From Nitrospirota bacterium (GTDB taxonomy: Bacteria; Nitrospirota_A; Leptospirillia; Leptospirillales; Leptospirillaceae), in NCBI GenBank assembly GCA_021829515.1, contig JAKBPM010000007.1, positions 1 through 46,354 of the forward strand: a stretch of DNA of 46,354 nucleotides, in the 5' to 3' direction. Each line of letters opens with the position of its first letter. Positions within the stretch are counted from its first letter, which is position 1. Under the pieces are notes generated by a model. It was not told the DNA's origin. It did not search any database and saw nothing but the letters and a program-made list of their open reading frames with translations. Below, one piece after another: positions 8,679-16,811 of this stretch. The position numbers and the translations under genes are program-made.

Positions 8679-9372
8679 ATCGTCGCTTCTTCCGATTCCT
8701 TCTCCTCCGCCAAAGGCTGTATTTGTCCTGGGAACAGATACCAATGTGGGGAAGACTCTCGTTTCTTCTTCTATTGTGGGCATTTGTCTGGGCATGGGAA
8801 TGGCTGTTTCCTATTTCAAGCCCGCCCAGACGGGTGTTTCCTCTCCGGATGACCCAGCTGGTGATGCAGGTCTGGTATTGTCTCAAAATCGGCCACATCA
8901 CTTTCGAGCCATGACCGGATACTGTTTCCCGGATCCGATTGATCCCATGACTGCAGCGGAAAGGGTGGGGGCCCTCATATCCAGGACCGATCTTCTTCAA
9001 AAGTTTCATTCGTTGTACAGGGAAGCGGATATGACTGTCATTGAAGGGGCGGGGGGGGTCTGTTCTCCATTTTTTCCTGATGGAGAGGGGCTCTTGTCTG
9101 TCATCAAGGAAGTCAAATGGCCCTTTCATACCATTCTTGTTTCTCATCCTCATATCGGAACCCTGTCTCAGACTCTTCTGGCTGTTCAATACCTGAGATC
9201 CCGTCTTACCGGAACTCTTTCCCTGGTTCTTGTGCCAAGGCCGATCCCTGATCCGAATCCTCTTGCTTCTCTGCTGAATCCGGGGACTTTTTGCAGGATT
9301 TTTCCAGAAATTGATGTTTTTGTATGGGAAAATAAAAGATTCTCCCTTGTTTCCGGTTCCCGGGAAGAGTGA
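8656..9372 (+). CDS. bioD: dethiobiotin synthetase
   Basis: 238 residues from ATG 8656 (TTG 8653 is just upstream). It has the modified P-loop of BioD, GTDTNVGKT at residues 26-34, then YFKPAQTG with the lysine that helps bind 7,8-diaminopelargonate, and VIEGAGGV, the second nucleotide-binding loop. The enzyme closes the ureido ring with CO2 and ATP, the penultimate step of biotin synthesis. The C-terminal third is more divergent than usual. It overlaps the upstream aminotransferase gene, and its TGA (9370-9372) directly abuts the converging stop codon of the next gene. The other biotin genes (bioB, bioW, bioF) lie about 24 kb away. Confidence 0.92.
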   Translation: MVSGKDPESSLLPIPSPPPKAVFVLGTDTNVGKTLVSSSIVGICLGMGMAVSYFKPAQTGVSSPDDPAGDAGLVLSQNRPHHFRAMTGYCFPDPIDPMTAAERVGALISRTDLLQKFHSLYREADMTVIEGAGGVCSPFFPDGEGLLSVIKEVKWPFHTILVSHPHIGTLSQTLLAVQYLRSRLTGTLSLVLVPRPIPDPNPLASLLNPGTFCRIFPEIDVFVWENKRFSLVSGSREE

Positions 9373-10371
9373 TCAGGGAGAGACTGGTCCAACAATGTTT
9401 TTGTTCGCCCTGCCAGCTTCGAAGTCGGAAAGATTTTCGATGGTTGTTTCGGCAATTGTTTTCATGGCCTCTCTGGTGAAAAAAGCCTGATGTCCGGTGA
9501 CGATGACATTGGGAAAGGTCAGAAGCCGGGAAAATAGGTCATCAGTGATGATCTCATCAGAAAAATTTCTGAAATAAAGGGCTGTTTCTTCCTCATAGAC
9601 ATCAAGTCCGGCCCCTCCGAGGCGTTTTGCCTTGAGAGCATCGACGAGAGCTTTTGTATCGATCAGTGCACCCCGGCTGGTGTTGATAAGAATGGCACAA
9701 TCCGGCATCTTTTGGAGTCTGTCGGCATTGATCAGATGGTAGGTCTGGGAAGTCAGGGGAATATGCAGGCTTGTGATTAACGATTGAGAGAGAAGTGTAT
9801 CGAGTTCGACATACTTCATTCCAAGTTCCAGGCATTGAGGATTTTCCCAAAGATCGTGTCCAAGAAGCGAGCAGCCCATGCCGTTGAGAATCCTGGCAAG
9901 GGCCAGTCCGATTTTTCCTGTTCCAATTATTCCGACGGTTTTCCCGTGCATGTCAAAGCCCATCAGCCCATCAAGGAGAAAATTCTCTTCCCTGACTCTG
10001 TTATAGGCTTTGTGGAGATGTCTGTTCAGTGCGAGAATCAATCCCAGGGCAAATTCAGCGACTGAATAGGGAGAGTAATCCTGAACCCGCATGACCGTAA
10101 TCCCGAGATTTGCGGCTGAATCGAGATCGACGTGATTAAATCCTGTGCTCCGAAGGGCCAGAAGGCGTGTTCCGCCTTTTGCAAGAATTGAAAGAACCGG
10201 TCCATCGAGAATATCGTCGACAAAACAGGAGATCGCAGGGAACCCCGCTGCGAGTGGAGCGGTATTCCGGTCAAGGATGCTTTCGAGATACTGTAACTTG
10301 TGCACTCCCTGATTGGCGCAATCGAGAAAGGTTTTGTCATAGGGGCGCGCGCTTGTGACCAGTACTCTCAT
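9373..10371 (-). CDS. ldhA: D-lactate dehydrogenase-like 2-hydroxyacid dehydrogenase
   Basis: 332 residues, close to the usual D-LDH length. NAD-binding motif GTGKIG at residues 150-155 follows KTVGIIG; the catalytic trio of the D-2-hydroxyacid dehydrogenase family is visible as R233 (NTSRGALID), a glutamate at about 261-262 (DVYEEE) and H294 (TGHQAF). The extended N-terminal domain and the sequence RSTGFNHVDL are characteristic of LdhA/D-LDH rather than glycerate dehydrogenases. It reduces pyruvate to D-lactate with NADH. Start ATG 10371 has AAAGGAGA 7 nt upstream. The gene is divergent from gadB. The exact substrate is inferred from family resemblance. Confidence 0.88.
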   Translation of the reverse strand: MRVLVTSARPYDKTFLDCANQGVHKLQYLESILDRNTAPLAAGFPAISCFVDDILDGPVLSILAKGGTRLLALRSTGFNHVDLDSAANLGITVMRVQDYSPYSVAEFALGLILALNRHLHKAYNRVREENFLLDGLMGFDMHGKTVGIIGTGKIGLALARILNGMGCSLLGHDLWENPQCLELGMKYVELDTLLSQSLITSLHIPLTSQTYHLINADRLQKMPDCAILINTSRGALIDTKALVDALKAKRLGGAGLDVYEEETALYFRNFSDEIITDDLFSRLLTFPNVIVTGHQAFFTREAMKTIAETTIENLSDFEAGRANKNIVGPVSP

Positions 10372-10433
10372 CGCAATCTCCTTTCCTGGCGGAGTTTAGG
10401 AAATCAGACGATGCCGCCAACGCAAGTCCGGCA

Positions 10434-10454
10434 GGAAAAGGATAGTCCTTTTCC
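10434..10454. repeat. perfect 9-bp inverted repeat
   Basis: GGAAAAGGA (10434-10442) and TCCTTTTCC (10446-10454) flank the triplet TAG. It lies about 63 nt upstream of the ldhA start codon and could be an operator or a transcript hairpin in either direction. Confidence 0.6.
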
Positions 10455-10526
10455 GGGTTCATTCCAATTCCGGATGAAGCATCGTGGAGAGCTGTCACTC
10501 TCGGTCTCCCGGCATATTGTTTGAGG

Positions 10527-10543
10527 AGCTCCCTTCGGGAGCT
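10527..10543 (+). repeat. hairpin in the gadB leader region
   Basis: AGCTCCC (10527-10533) and GGGAGCT (10537-10543) with loop TTC form a compact stem. It is not followed by a T tract, so it is unlikely to be a simple terminator; it could structure a long gadB leader. Confidence 0.5.
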
Positions 10544-10591
10544 TTGCCGGATGACCGGGGAAATGACAAATCAACGATAAGGAGGACGACG

Positions 10592-10603
10592 ATGAAGCGA
10601 TAA
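10592..10603 (+). other. three-codon minigene (Met-Lys-Arg-stop) with strong Shine-Dalgarno
   Basis: AAGGAGG at 10579-10585 lies 6 nt before ATG AAG CGA TAA. The ribosome-binding site is as good as any in the window, yet the frame ends after three codons, 95 nt upstream of gadB. It may be a leader minigene, a decayed gene start or chance. Confidence 0.35.
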
Positions 10604-10697
10604 AATAAAGTAACTGCCTCTTTCTGTTTTCTCCATCGGGAGCGACATCATTGAATGAATCGGTCTTTCAGGCCTTAAAATCCAAAAAGGAGAGAAA

Positions 10698-12071
10698 ATG
10701 CTGACAAGACGACATCATGCGAGTGAATCTGGAGAATTTCTGGCTCCAACATACGGAACCCGGTTTTTTGCGAATGATCTGGCGGCTTTTCGCATGCCCG
10801 GAAATGGGATGACGCCACAAAGCGCCTATCAGATTATTCATGATGAACTGGAACTTGATGGAAATCCTTCCCTGAACCTGGCCTCATTTGTTACAACCTG
10901 GATGGAGCCGGAAGCTCAGAAGCTCATTATGGAAAATCTTCAAAAAAATCTTGTGGATCAAAGTGAATACCCCCAGACAGGGTTGATCCAGCACAGGGTC
11001 ATTCACATGCTGGCATCCCTGTTTCATGCACCACAGGATCAGGATGTGACGGGAACATCGACGATTGGCTCATCGGAGGCCATTCTTCTCGGGCTCCTAG
11101 CCCATAAAAAAAAATGGCAAAACAACCGGAAAAAGAAGGGGCTTCCCTCGGACTCTCCCAATCTGGTTGTTGGTGGAGATGTTCATGTTGTCTGGGAAAA
11201 GTTCTGTCGATACTTTGATGTGGAGCTCAGGACGGTTCCGCTGACTTCGGACCGTTTTGTACTCGATGTTGCCGGGGCACTTTCCCTGGTGGATGAAAAC
11301 ACCATCGCGGTTGGAGCTGTCCTGGGTACAACATTCACCGGTCAGGTGGATCCTGTTGTGGAGTTAAACGATGCCCTTGAAAAGCTTTTCCGGGATAAGG
11401 GCTACTTTGTGCCGATCCATGTGGACGGGGCGAGCGGAGGATTTCTGTTGCCCTTTCTTGAACCGGAGCTTGTATGGGACTTCCGTCTGAGCCATGTCAG
11501 ATCGATTAATGTCTCTGGACATAAATTTGGTCTGGTTTACCCAGGAATAGGATGGCTCCTGTTTCGGGACAGATCCGATCTGCCGGATGACCTGGTCTTT
11601 CGGGTGAACTATCTGGGGGCGGAGGAGGAAACGTACACTCTTAACTTTTCCTCAAATGCGGCATTCGTCATTGCCCAGTATTATAATTTGCTCAGACTGG
11701 GGAAGAAGGGATACAAACAAATTCTTGAAAACTGCCGTGAAAACGCCCGCTTCTTTGCAGGAAAGCTTTCAGAGTCTTCTTTTTTTACTCCGATCGATCC
11801 ATCTCCTTCTCTCCCGATTGTTGCTTTTTCTCTGCGCGCCCCGCATGCGGGAAGGGAAATGGAGATTTCATCCGAGCTCAGAAAGTTTGGGTGGATTGTT
11901 CCGGCCTATACTCTCCCCCCCGATGCACAGGGTCTTTCTGTTCTCAGGGTGGTTGTCAGGGAACAGGTGAGCAAAAACATGCTGGAGCACCTGCTGGAAC
12001 ATCTTGATATTTCTTCACAAATTCTGAAGAATCCTTCCCTGTCCGTTAAAGGATCCCCGCTGGTCTGTTGA
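10698..12071 (+). CDS. gadB: glutamate decarboxylase
   Basis: 457 residues, close to the 466 of E. coli GadA/GadB, and collinear with it: the PLP-binding lysine is K276 in VSGHKFG, with D243 in HVDGASGG and the substrate region STIGSSEAI. The enzyme converts glutamate to GABA, consuming one cytoplasmic proton per turnover, the basis of glutamate-dependent acid resistance. AAAGGAG lies 7 nt upstream of ATG 10698. The C-terminal tail ends differently from E. coli (no terminal His-Thr plug), so pH gating may differ. No GadC antiporter is in the window; the next gene is a K+ channel 69 nt downstream, perhaps co-transcribed. Confidence 0.95.
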   Translation: MLTRRHHASESGEFLAPTYGTRFFANDLAAFRMPGNGMTPQSAYQIIHDELELDGNPSLNLASFVTTWMEPEAQKLIMENLQKNLVDQSEYPQTGLIQHRVIHMLASLFHAPQDQDVTGTSTIGSSEAILLGLLAHKKKWQNNRKKKGLPSDSPNLVVGGDVHVVWEKFCRYFDVELRTVPLTSDRFVLDVAGALSLVDENTIAVGAVLGTTFTGQVDPVVELNDALEKLFRDKGYFVPIHVDGASGGFLLPFLEPELVWDFRLSHVRSINVSGHKFGLVYPGIGWLLFRDRSDLPDDLVFRVNYLGAEEETYTLNFSSNAAFVIAQYYNLLRLGKKGYKQILENCRENARFFAGKLSESSFFTPIDPSPSLPIVAFSLRAPHAGREMEISSELRKFGWIVPAYTLPPDAQGLSVLRVVVREQVSKNMLEHLLEHLDISSQILKNPSLSVKGSPLVC

Positions 12072-12140
12072 GCGGACAGATATTGGGAGCCCAGGAACAT
12101 TGCAGTGGTGTTTTTGTCCTATTTGGAAGCAGGTTCTTAG

Positions 12141-13403
12141 ATGCTGAAAGATTTTTTAAGTCAATGGACTTCCAAGTGGAATGAGGCAAGAGGGGTTGTC
12201 CGCTTGTTTGTTGCGAAATGGCCCACCGGCACCATGGGGAAATTTCATCCTCAATTCTGGTTTCCCCATGGTGTTCTTGCCCTGATCCTGGTCCTCCTTG
12301 GTGTCAGAAATATCTTGCCGCTTCTTGATCAGATCAGGCTTTTAAGTGAAGGGATTATTCGTTATGGACCGGTAGAGGACTTCAGCCATCTTCCCGCATT
12401 CTTCCAGCACTGGATGGGAAGCGTCAGAAGCCTCATCGGTCTCTTGCAGATTTTAATGGGGATCGGGCTTGTTTTTCGTTCCCGATTTGCATGGGCGGCA
12501 GGAATTGTTCTTTCTTCTGCCTCTTTTCTGATTTTATTCCGTCAAAATCACGGTCACCTCGTTTTACCGTCTATGGGAGACCTCGTTTTGTTTGCCGGGC
12601 TCCTTGTTTTTCGCCGGCAATTCTACCGCTCAAACGTTGCAACGGGGACGATGTTTTCCCTGATCAGCATCATTCTCCTGTTTTCTTATGCAGTCTTTGG
12701 GTCATTTTTGCTGGGTATGGGATTTAATCCTCCGATCAAGAATCTTTTGACCTCTTTTTATTATGCTGTTGTGACAATGTCTACTGTTGGGTATGGTGAT
12801 ATTGTGCCGGTTACAGACGATGCCCGGATTTTTACCGTTTCAATTATTATTTTGGGGATCAGCGTTTTTACGGCATCGCTTTCTACGGTCATTCTTCCCC
12901 TGATGAATGATCGGGTCCAACATCTTCTGATGGGAGAAAAAAAAGGAATGATCCGAAAAAACCATTACATCATGGTCGGAACGAGTGCACTGGCAATGAA
13001 CACCTATGAGGAACTTGTCCGGAGGGGATTTCCTGTTACATTTATTGTTCCCGCGAGGAGAGTTGATGCCGAATGGGAGAAAATAGATCAGGTTGAGGGC
13101 GATCCCATGGATCCGGAAACACTGAAGAAATCGGGTATCCTCGATGCGTTGGCGGTACTGGCGCTTCTCGAAGATGACGCTGACAACGCTTTTGTTGTTC
13201 TTGCGGCCCGGGAAACAGGGGCTGTTGCTAAAACAGTTGTTTCCGTCAGAGACAGGGAGAAGCTGGCAAGGGTCAGGCGAGTCCATCCTGATATGATTCT
13301 GTCGTCAGATCTCATCGGTGGACAGCTTCTCGCTATGGCTCTTGCAGGAGAATCGGTCGACGGAAACGAGATCATCCGGAAAATTTTTCAGGATGGAAAC
13401 TGA
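12141..13403 (+). CDS. Kch-like potassium channel with RCK (TrkA-N) domain
   Basis: 420 residues, essentially the length of E. coli Kch (417). Several hydrophobic segments lie between residues 43 and 190, then the pore helix and selectivity filter TVGYGD at 215-220, a last transmembrane helix at about 232-252, and a cytoplasmic RCK/TrkA-N domain from about 273 (HYIMVGTSALAMNTYEEL). The RCK glycine motif is degenerate in the way Kch is. It should conduct K+ across the inner membrane under control of a cytoplasmic ligand. It follows gadB by 69 nt in the same direction, suggesting a shared role in pH or membrane-potential balance; GGAAGCAGG lies upstream of the ATG. Confidence 0.9.
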   Translation: MLKDFLSQWTSKWNEARGVVRLFVAKWPTGTMGKFHPQFWFPHGVLALILVLLGVRNILPLLDQIRLLSEGIIRYGPVEDFSHLPAFFQHWMGSVRSLIGLLQILMGIGLVFRSRFAWAAGIVLSSASFLILFRQNHGHLVLPSMGDLVLFAGLLVFRRQFYRSNVATGTMFSLISIILLFSYAVFGSFLLGMGFNPPIKNLLTSFYYAVVTMSTVGYGDIVPVTDDARIFTVSIIILGISVFTASLSTVILPLMNDRVQHLLMGEKKGMIRKNHYIMVGTSALAMNTYEELVRRGFPVTFIVPARRVDAEWEKIDQVEGDPMDPETLKKSGILDALAVLALLEDDADNAFVVLAARETGAVAKTVVSVRDREKLARVRRVHPDMILSSDLIGGQLLAMALAGESVDGNEIIRKIFQDGN

Positions 13404-13412
13404 ACTGCTGTT

Positions 13413-13456
13413 CCCCTTCCCCTTGTGAGTCCTCGGGGACGATTGGGGTAAGGGGG
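13413..13456 (+). terminator. candidate terminator hairpin after the K+ channel gene
   Basis: CCCCTTCCCC (13413-13422) can pair with GGGGTAAGGGG (13445-13455) with one bulged T across a 22-nt loop, and a T-rich stretch follows from 13458 to 13495. A separate 14-nt perfect palindrome CTTCTCCGGAGAAG lies at 13502-13515, just outside the stop codon of the converging RND gene. Confidence 0.45.
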
Positions 13457-13525
13457 CGTTTCCACCTTTTTCTTCCCGTTTTTTCGGTTGTTGTGCCTGA
13501 GCTTCTCCGGAGAAGTGGGGATCGT

Positions 13526-16500
13526 TTATGGTGAATCCTCTCTGGTTGAGGAGTGGATCGACCGGTTAAACTCTTCATCGTAACGGAACCTGTTGGGAAT
13601 TTCCTGTCGCAACACCTTGTAGACTACGGGAACAAGGAACAGTGTTGAAATTGTTGCGACGGCAAGCCCGCCGATAACGGCTCTTCCGAGGGGAGCGTTC
13701 TGCTCTCCTCCACTACCGCTTCCGAATGCCATCGGCAACATCCCGAGAATCATTGCTGTTGCTGTCATGAGGATGGGGCGGAGTCTCGTGGATCCTGCGC
13801 TTTGTGCGGCCTCCATTGCCGAGAGGCCCCGCCCCCGCTCGTCATTTGCAAATGTCACGAGCAGAATGCTGTTGGCAGTGGCGACACCAATGACCATGAT
13901 GGCGCCCATGGCTGATTCGACATTCAGGGTCGTATGCGTCAGGAAAAGGGCGATGGCGACTCCAAGAAGTCCCATTGGGATGGAGACGAGGATGATGAAC
14001 GGATCAAGAAATGACTGGAAGTTCAATACCAGAAGCAGGTAAACCAGAAGAAGTGCCAGGATGAGTCCTAATCCAAAATGTGTGAAGGATTCAAGCATTG
14101 CTTCACTTTGTCCCCGGTACCGGATCGTTGTGCCTGGAGGAAGGGCAAGCTTTTTGATCTGGTTCTTGATCGCCATGGTCAGTGATCCCAAGTCCCGATC
14201 CTGGGCATTGACCAGAACATCGACGACCCGCTGGACTGTGTAATGGGAGATGGATCCCGGCGAGACTCCTTCTCTCACATCCGCCAGGTTCGAAAGGTAT
14301 TGGGTATTCAAAACGGTTCCGGATAAAGGTGTCGTTCCTCTGATGGGAATTGATTTAAGATCTGAAATCGAGTTGATTTCAGGAATAGGCGTTTGGACCG
14401 CCACAAGATAGTTGACCCCGTTTAATGGGTTGACCCAGTAGTTCGGGGCGACCAGAGAGCTTGAGGCCAGAGAAACCAGGAGGTTTGATGCCACATCGTT
14501 TTCTGTCAGTCCCACCTCGAGGGCGTTTGCGCGATGAGTGTGGATGAAGATGGTGGGGTAATGCATGACCTGGGGAATGGAGACATCCGCCGCTCCAGGG
14601 ACTTGTCTGACGATTTGCCTGATTTGTTTTGCAAGATGATAAGAGGACTCGAGATTTCTCCCTTCAACCTGGATATCGATTGGTGCTGATAATCCAAAGT
14701 CCAGAACCTGACTGATAATATCGGCCGGTTTGAACCAGAATGAGAGATCAGGGAACTGTTTTGCCAATTCAGTCCGTATCTTCTTTTGATAGTTGAAGAC
14801 TGACCGGTGGTGTCCCTTGAGGGAAATGAGAAAATCTGCATCCATAGGTCCAATACTGTCTGTTTCATAAAATGCAAGATTGTAGAAGACAGGCAGACCA
14901 ATGTTGACGTCAACCGATTTCAGCTCAGAAGGCGGAATGATTTTTTTCAGGGCTTCTTCAACTTTTGCCGCATATTGTTCTGAAACCTCGACCCTGGTTC
15001 CATCGGGTGCCCTCATGTGAAGGGCGAGAAGTCCCGCATCGACATTCGGGAAAAAGTCAAATCCAGTTCTTGTCAGCAAGAGAATCCCTCCTCCTGCGAG
15101 AAGGAGGGCAATCCCGATGACCATCCCCGGTTTTAGGAGAGCTTTTCCCAGCAAAGAATGATATCGAACTCTCAGGTTTTCAAAAAAATGAAGAAAAATT
15201 CCTGAAATACCTGAACGCCTGGTTTCTTTTCCGTATTGAAGGGGAGATCCGGTGTCTGTTGAATGTTTTTTGTCGCCCGATTTCTTTTGGTGAATGATCT
15301 TTGAAAGGGTGACGACCAGGGTCCTTGAGAGAAAATAGCTCGCCAGCATGGAAAACACGACAGCAAGAGCGAGAGGAGTGAAGAGGAATCGAGAAACTCC
15401 CTGAAGAAGAATAACCGGGAAGAAGACGATAAGGATTGAAAGGGTTCCAACGAATGCCGGGAGGGCAACCTGATTGGCGCCATCATAGACCGCAAGCAGG
15501 GGATCTTCTGTGAGAGACAGGTTTCGTTCGATGTTTTCAATGGCAACGGTGGCATCATCGACCAACATTCCAATAGCCAGAGCCAAGCCTCCGAGGGTCA
15601 TCAGGTTCAGTGATTCTCCGGAGATTTTCAAAAAGAAAAGGGCGGCAAGAATGGATAATGGAATAGACAGCAGGATAATAACTGTTGATCTCAGATCTCC
15701 GAGGAACAGATAGATCATTAGGGAAACAAGAAGAGTTCCGATCACTCCTTCCATGATGACATCGACGAGTGCCTGCTTGACAAAGACGGACTGGTCGAAA
15801 AACGGCTTCAGGTGGATTCCCGGCGGAAGAAGGGACTCGATGTGCGGGATCAGCTTCTTGACGTCGGAGACGACTGTCAGCGTTGATGCTCCAACATGTT
15901 TGAAAATGGTGAGGTAGGTGGATCGCATCCCGTTGACCCTGACGACGTTTTCCTGTGGGGCAAATCCATCATGGACAATGGCCACATCCTTGAGTCTGAC
16001 GACCGTTGATCCGATTGCCTTGACCGGCAGATTCCCCAATCCTGCCAGTTTGGACGGGCTTCCATTGATCTCGATATTGAGTTCCTTGGTGCCAATCCGG
16101 GCGGTTCCGGCAGGAACGATGATGTTCGAGCGGGTCAGCGTATTGACGATGTCGTTTGGAGAAAGGCCATAGCCAAGTAGCTTTTGCGGGTTGATGTCGA
16201 CCATCACCTGGCGCATTTTGCCACCGAATGGGGCGGGTGTTGAGAGTCCGGGGATTGTAAACAGGTAAACTCTGATAAAATTCAGTCCATAGTCATAAAG
16301 CTGCTGTTCGGAATAGCGCTTCCCCTGGATTTCAAGCTGTACGATCGGAACATTGGCCGCATTATAGCTGATGATGTTGGGGGGCATTGTTCCCGGAGGG
16401 AAGATTCTCAGAAGAGTTTCGGAAACGGCACTGATCTGGGCAATCGCTGCAGCGATGCTTTCACCCTGGTGAAAATAGATCTTGATCAATCCTGTTCCGG

Positions 16501-16759
16501 AGATCGATTCAGACTCTATCCTGCTGATTCCATTGACGGTGGTCGAGTAGGCTCTTTCCGATATGAGAACCATTCTCTCTTCCATGTCTGTTGGGGAGAG
16601 TCCTGGATAATTCCAGACAACTTTGACCACAGGGATATCGATGGCAGGAAAAATATCGAGAATCATCTTCTGTGAGGCGATGACACCCATGATCGTAATC
16701 AGTGCGCATATCACGAATATTGTATAGGGACGCTTCAGCGCCAGTCGAACCAGAAACAC
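13526..16759 (-). CDS. RND family efflux transporter permease (HAE1/AcrB-like)
   Basis: 1077 residues, full length for an RND inner-membrane pump. It has the two-fold architecture: N-terminal helix, large periplasmic loop, helices TM2-TM6 with the proton-relay pair DD in GMLVDDATVAIEN (about residues 401-402), then a second half with the same layout. At the place of AcrB K940 in TM10 the sequence reads GVATANSILLV, alanine at about residue 961, so the lysine of the AcrB relay is absent, as in some other RND subfamilies. It would export hydrophobic compounds using the proton gradient. No membrane-fusion or outer-membrane partner gene is adjacent; the upstream gene encodes a DUF3105 protein 52 nt away. 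Start GTG 16759 has GGAG 8 nt upstream. Confidence 0.92.
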   Translation of the reverse strand: MFLVRLALKRPYTIFVICALITIMGVIASQKMILDIFPAIDIPVVKVVWNYPGLSPTDMEERMVLISERAYSTTVNGISRIESESISGTGLIKIYFHQGESIAAAIAQISAVSETLLRIFPPGTMPPNIISYNAANVPIVQLEIQGKRYSEQQLYDYGLNFIRVYLFTIPGLSTPAPFGGKMRQVMVDINPQKLLGYGLSPNDIVNTLTRSNIIVPAGTARIGTKELNIEINGSPSKLAGLGNLPVKAIGSTVVRLKDVAIVHDGFAPQENVVRVNGMRSTYLTIFKHVGASTLTVVSDVKKLIPHIESLLPPGIHLKPFFDQSVFVKQALVDVIMEGVIGTLLVSLMIYLFLGDLRSTVIILLSIPLSILAALFFLKISGESLNLMTLGGLALAIGMLVDDATVAIENIERNLSLTEDPLLAVYDGANQVALPAFVGTLSILIVFFPVILLQGVSRFLFTPLALAVVFSMLASYFLSRTLVVTLSKIIHQKKSGDKKHSTDTGSPLQYGKETRRSGISGIFLHFFENLRVRYHSLLGKALLKPGMVIGIALLLAGGGILLLTRTGFDFFPNVDAGLLALHMRAPDGTRVEVSEQYAAKVEEALKKIIPPSELKSVDVNIGLPVFYNLAFYETDSIGPMDADFLISLKGHHRSVFNYQKKIRTELAKQFPDLSFWFKPADIISQVLDFGLSAPIDIQVEGRNLESSYHLAKQIRQIVRQVPGAADVSIPQVMHYPTIFIHTHRANALEVGLTENDVASNLLVSLASSSLVAPNYWVNPLNGVNYLVAVQTPIPEINSISDLKSIPIRGTTPLSGTVLNTQYLSNLADVREGVSPGSISHYTVQRVVDVLVNAQDRDLGSLTMAIKNQIKKLALPPGTTIRYRGQSEAMLESFTHFGLGLILALLLVYLLLVLNFQSFLDPFIILVSIPMGLLGVAIALFLTHTTLNVESAMGAIMVIGVATANSILLVTFANDERGRGLSAMEAAQSAGSTRLRPILMTATAMILGMLPMAFGSGSGGEQNAPLGRAVIGGLAVATISTLFLVPVVYKVLRQEIPNRFRYDEEFNRSIHSSTREDSP

Positions 16760-16811
16760 TAAACCATCTCCAGCTTTTTAAGCGAAATTGTGTTGATCGC
16801 TTCCAAAGTTA

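Larger units (their letters stand above)
10372..10697. other. intergenic region upstream of gadB with two hairpins and a 3-codon ORF
   Basis: 326 nt between divergent ldhA and gadB. It holds a perfect 9-bp hairpin at 10434-10454, a 7-bp hairpin at 10527-10543 and a three-codon open frame with a strong ribosome-binding site at 10592-10603. TTGAAT (10651) and TAAAAT (10676) occur but are 19 bp apart and too close to the gadB ATG to leave its Shine-Dalgarno in the transcript, so the gadB promoter is probably further upstream. Confidence 0.5.

Noticed and set aside
10651..10681. TTGAAT/TAAAAT as the gadB promoter
   Set aside because: Spacing is 19 bp and transcription would start inside the gadB ribosome-binding site.
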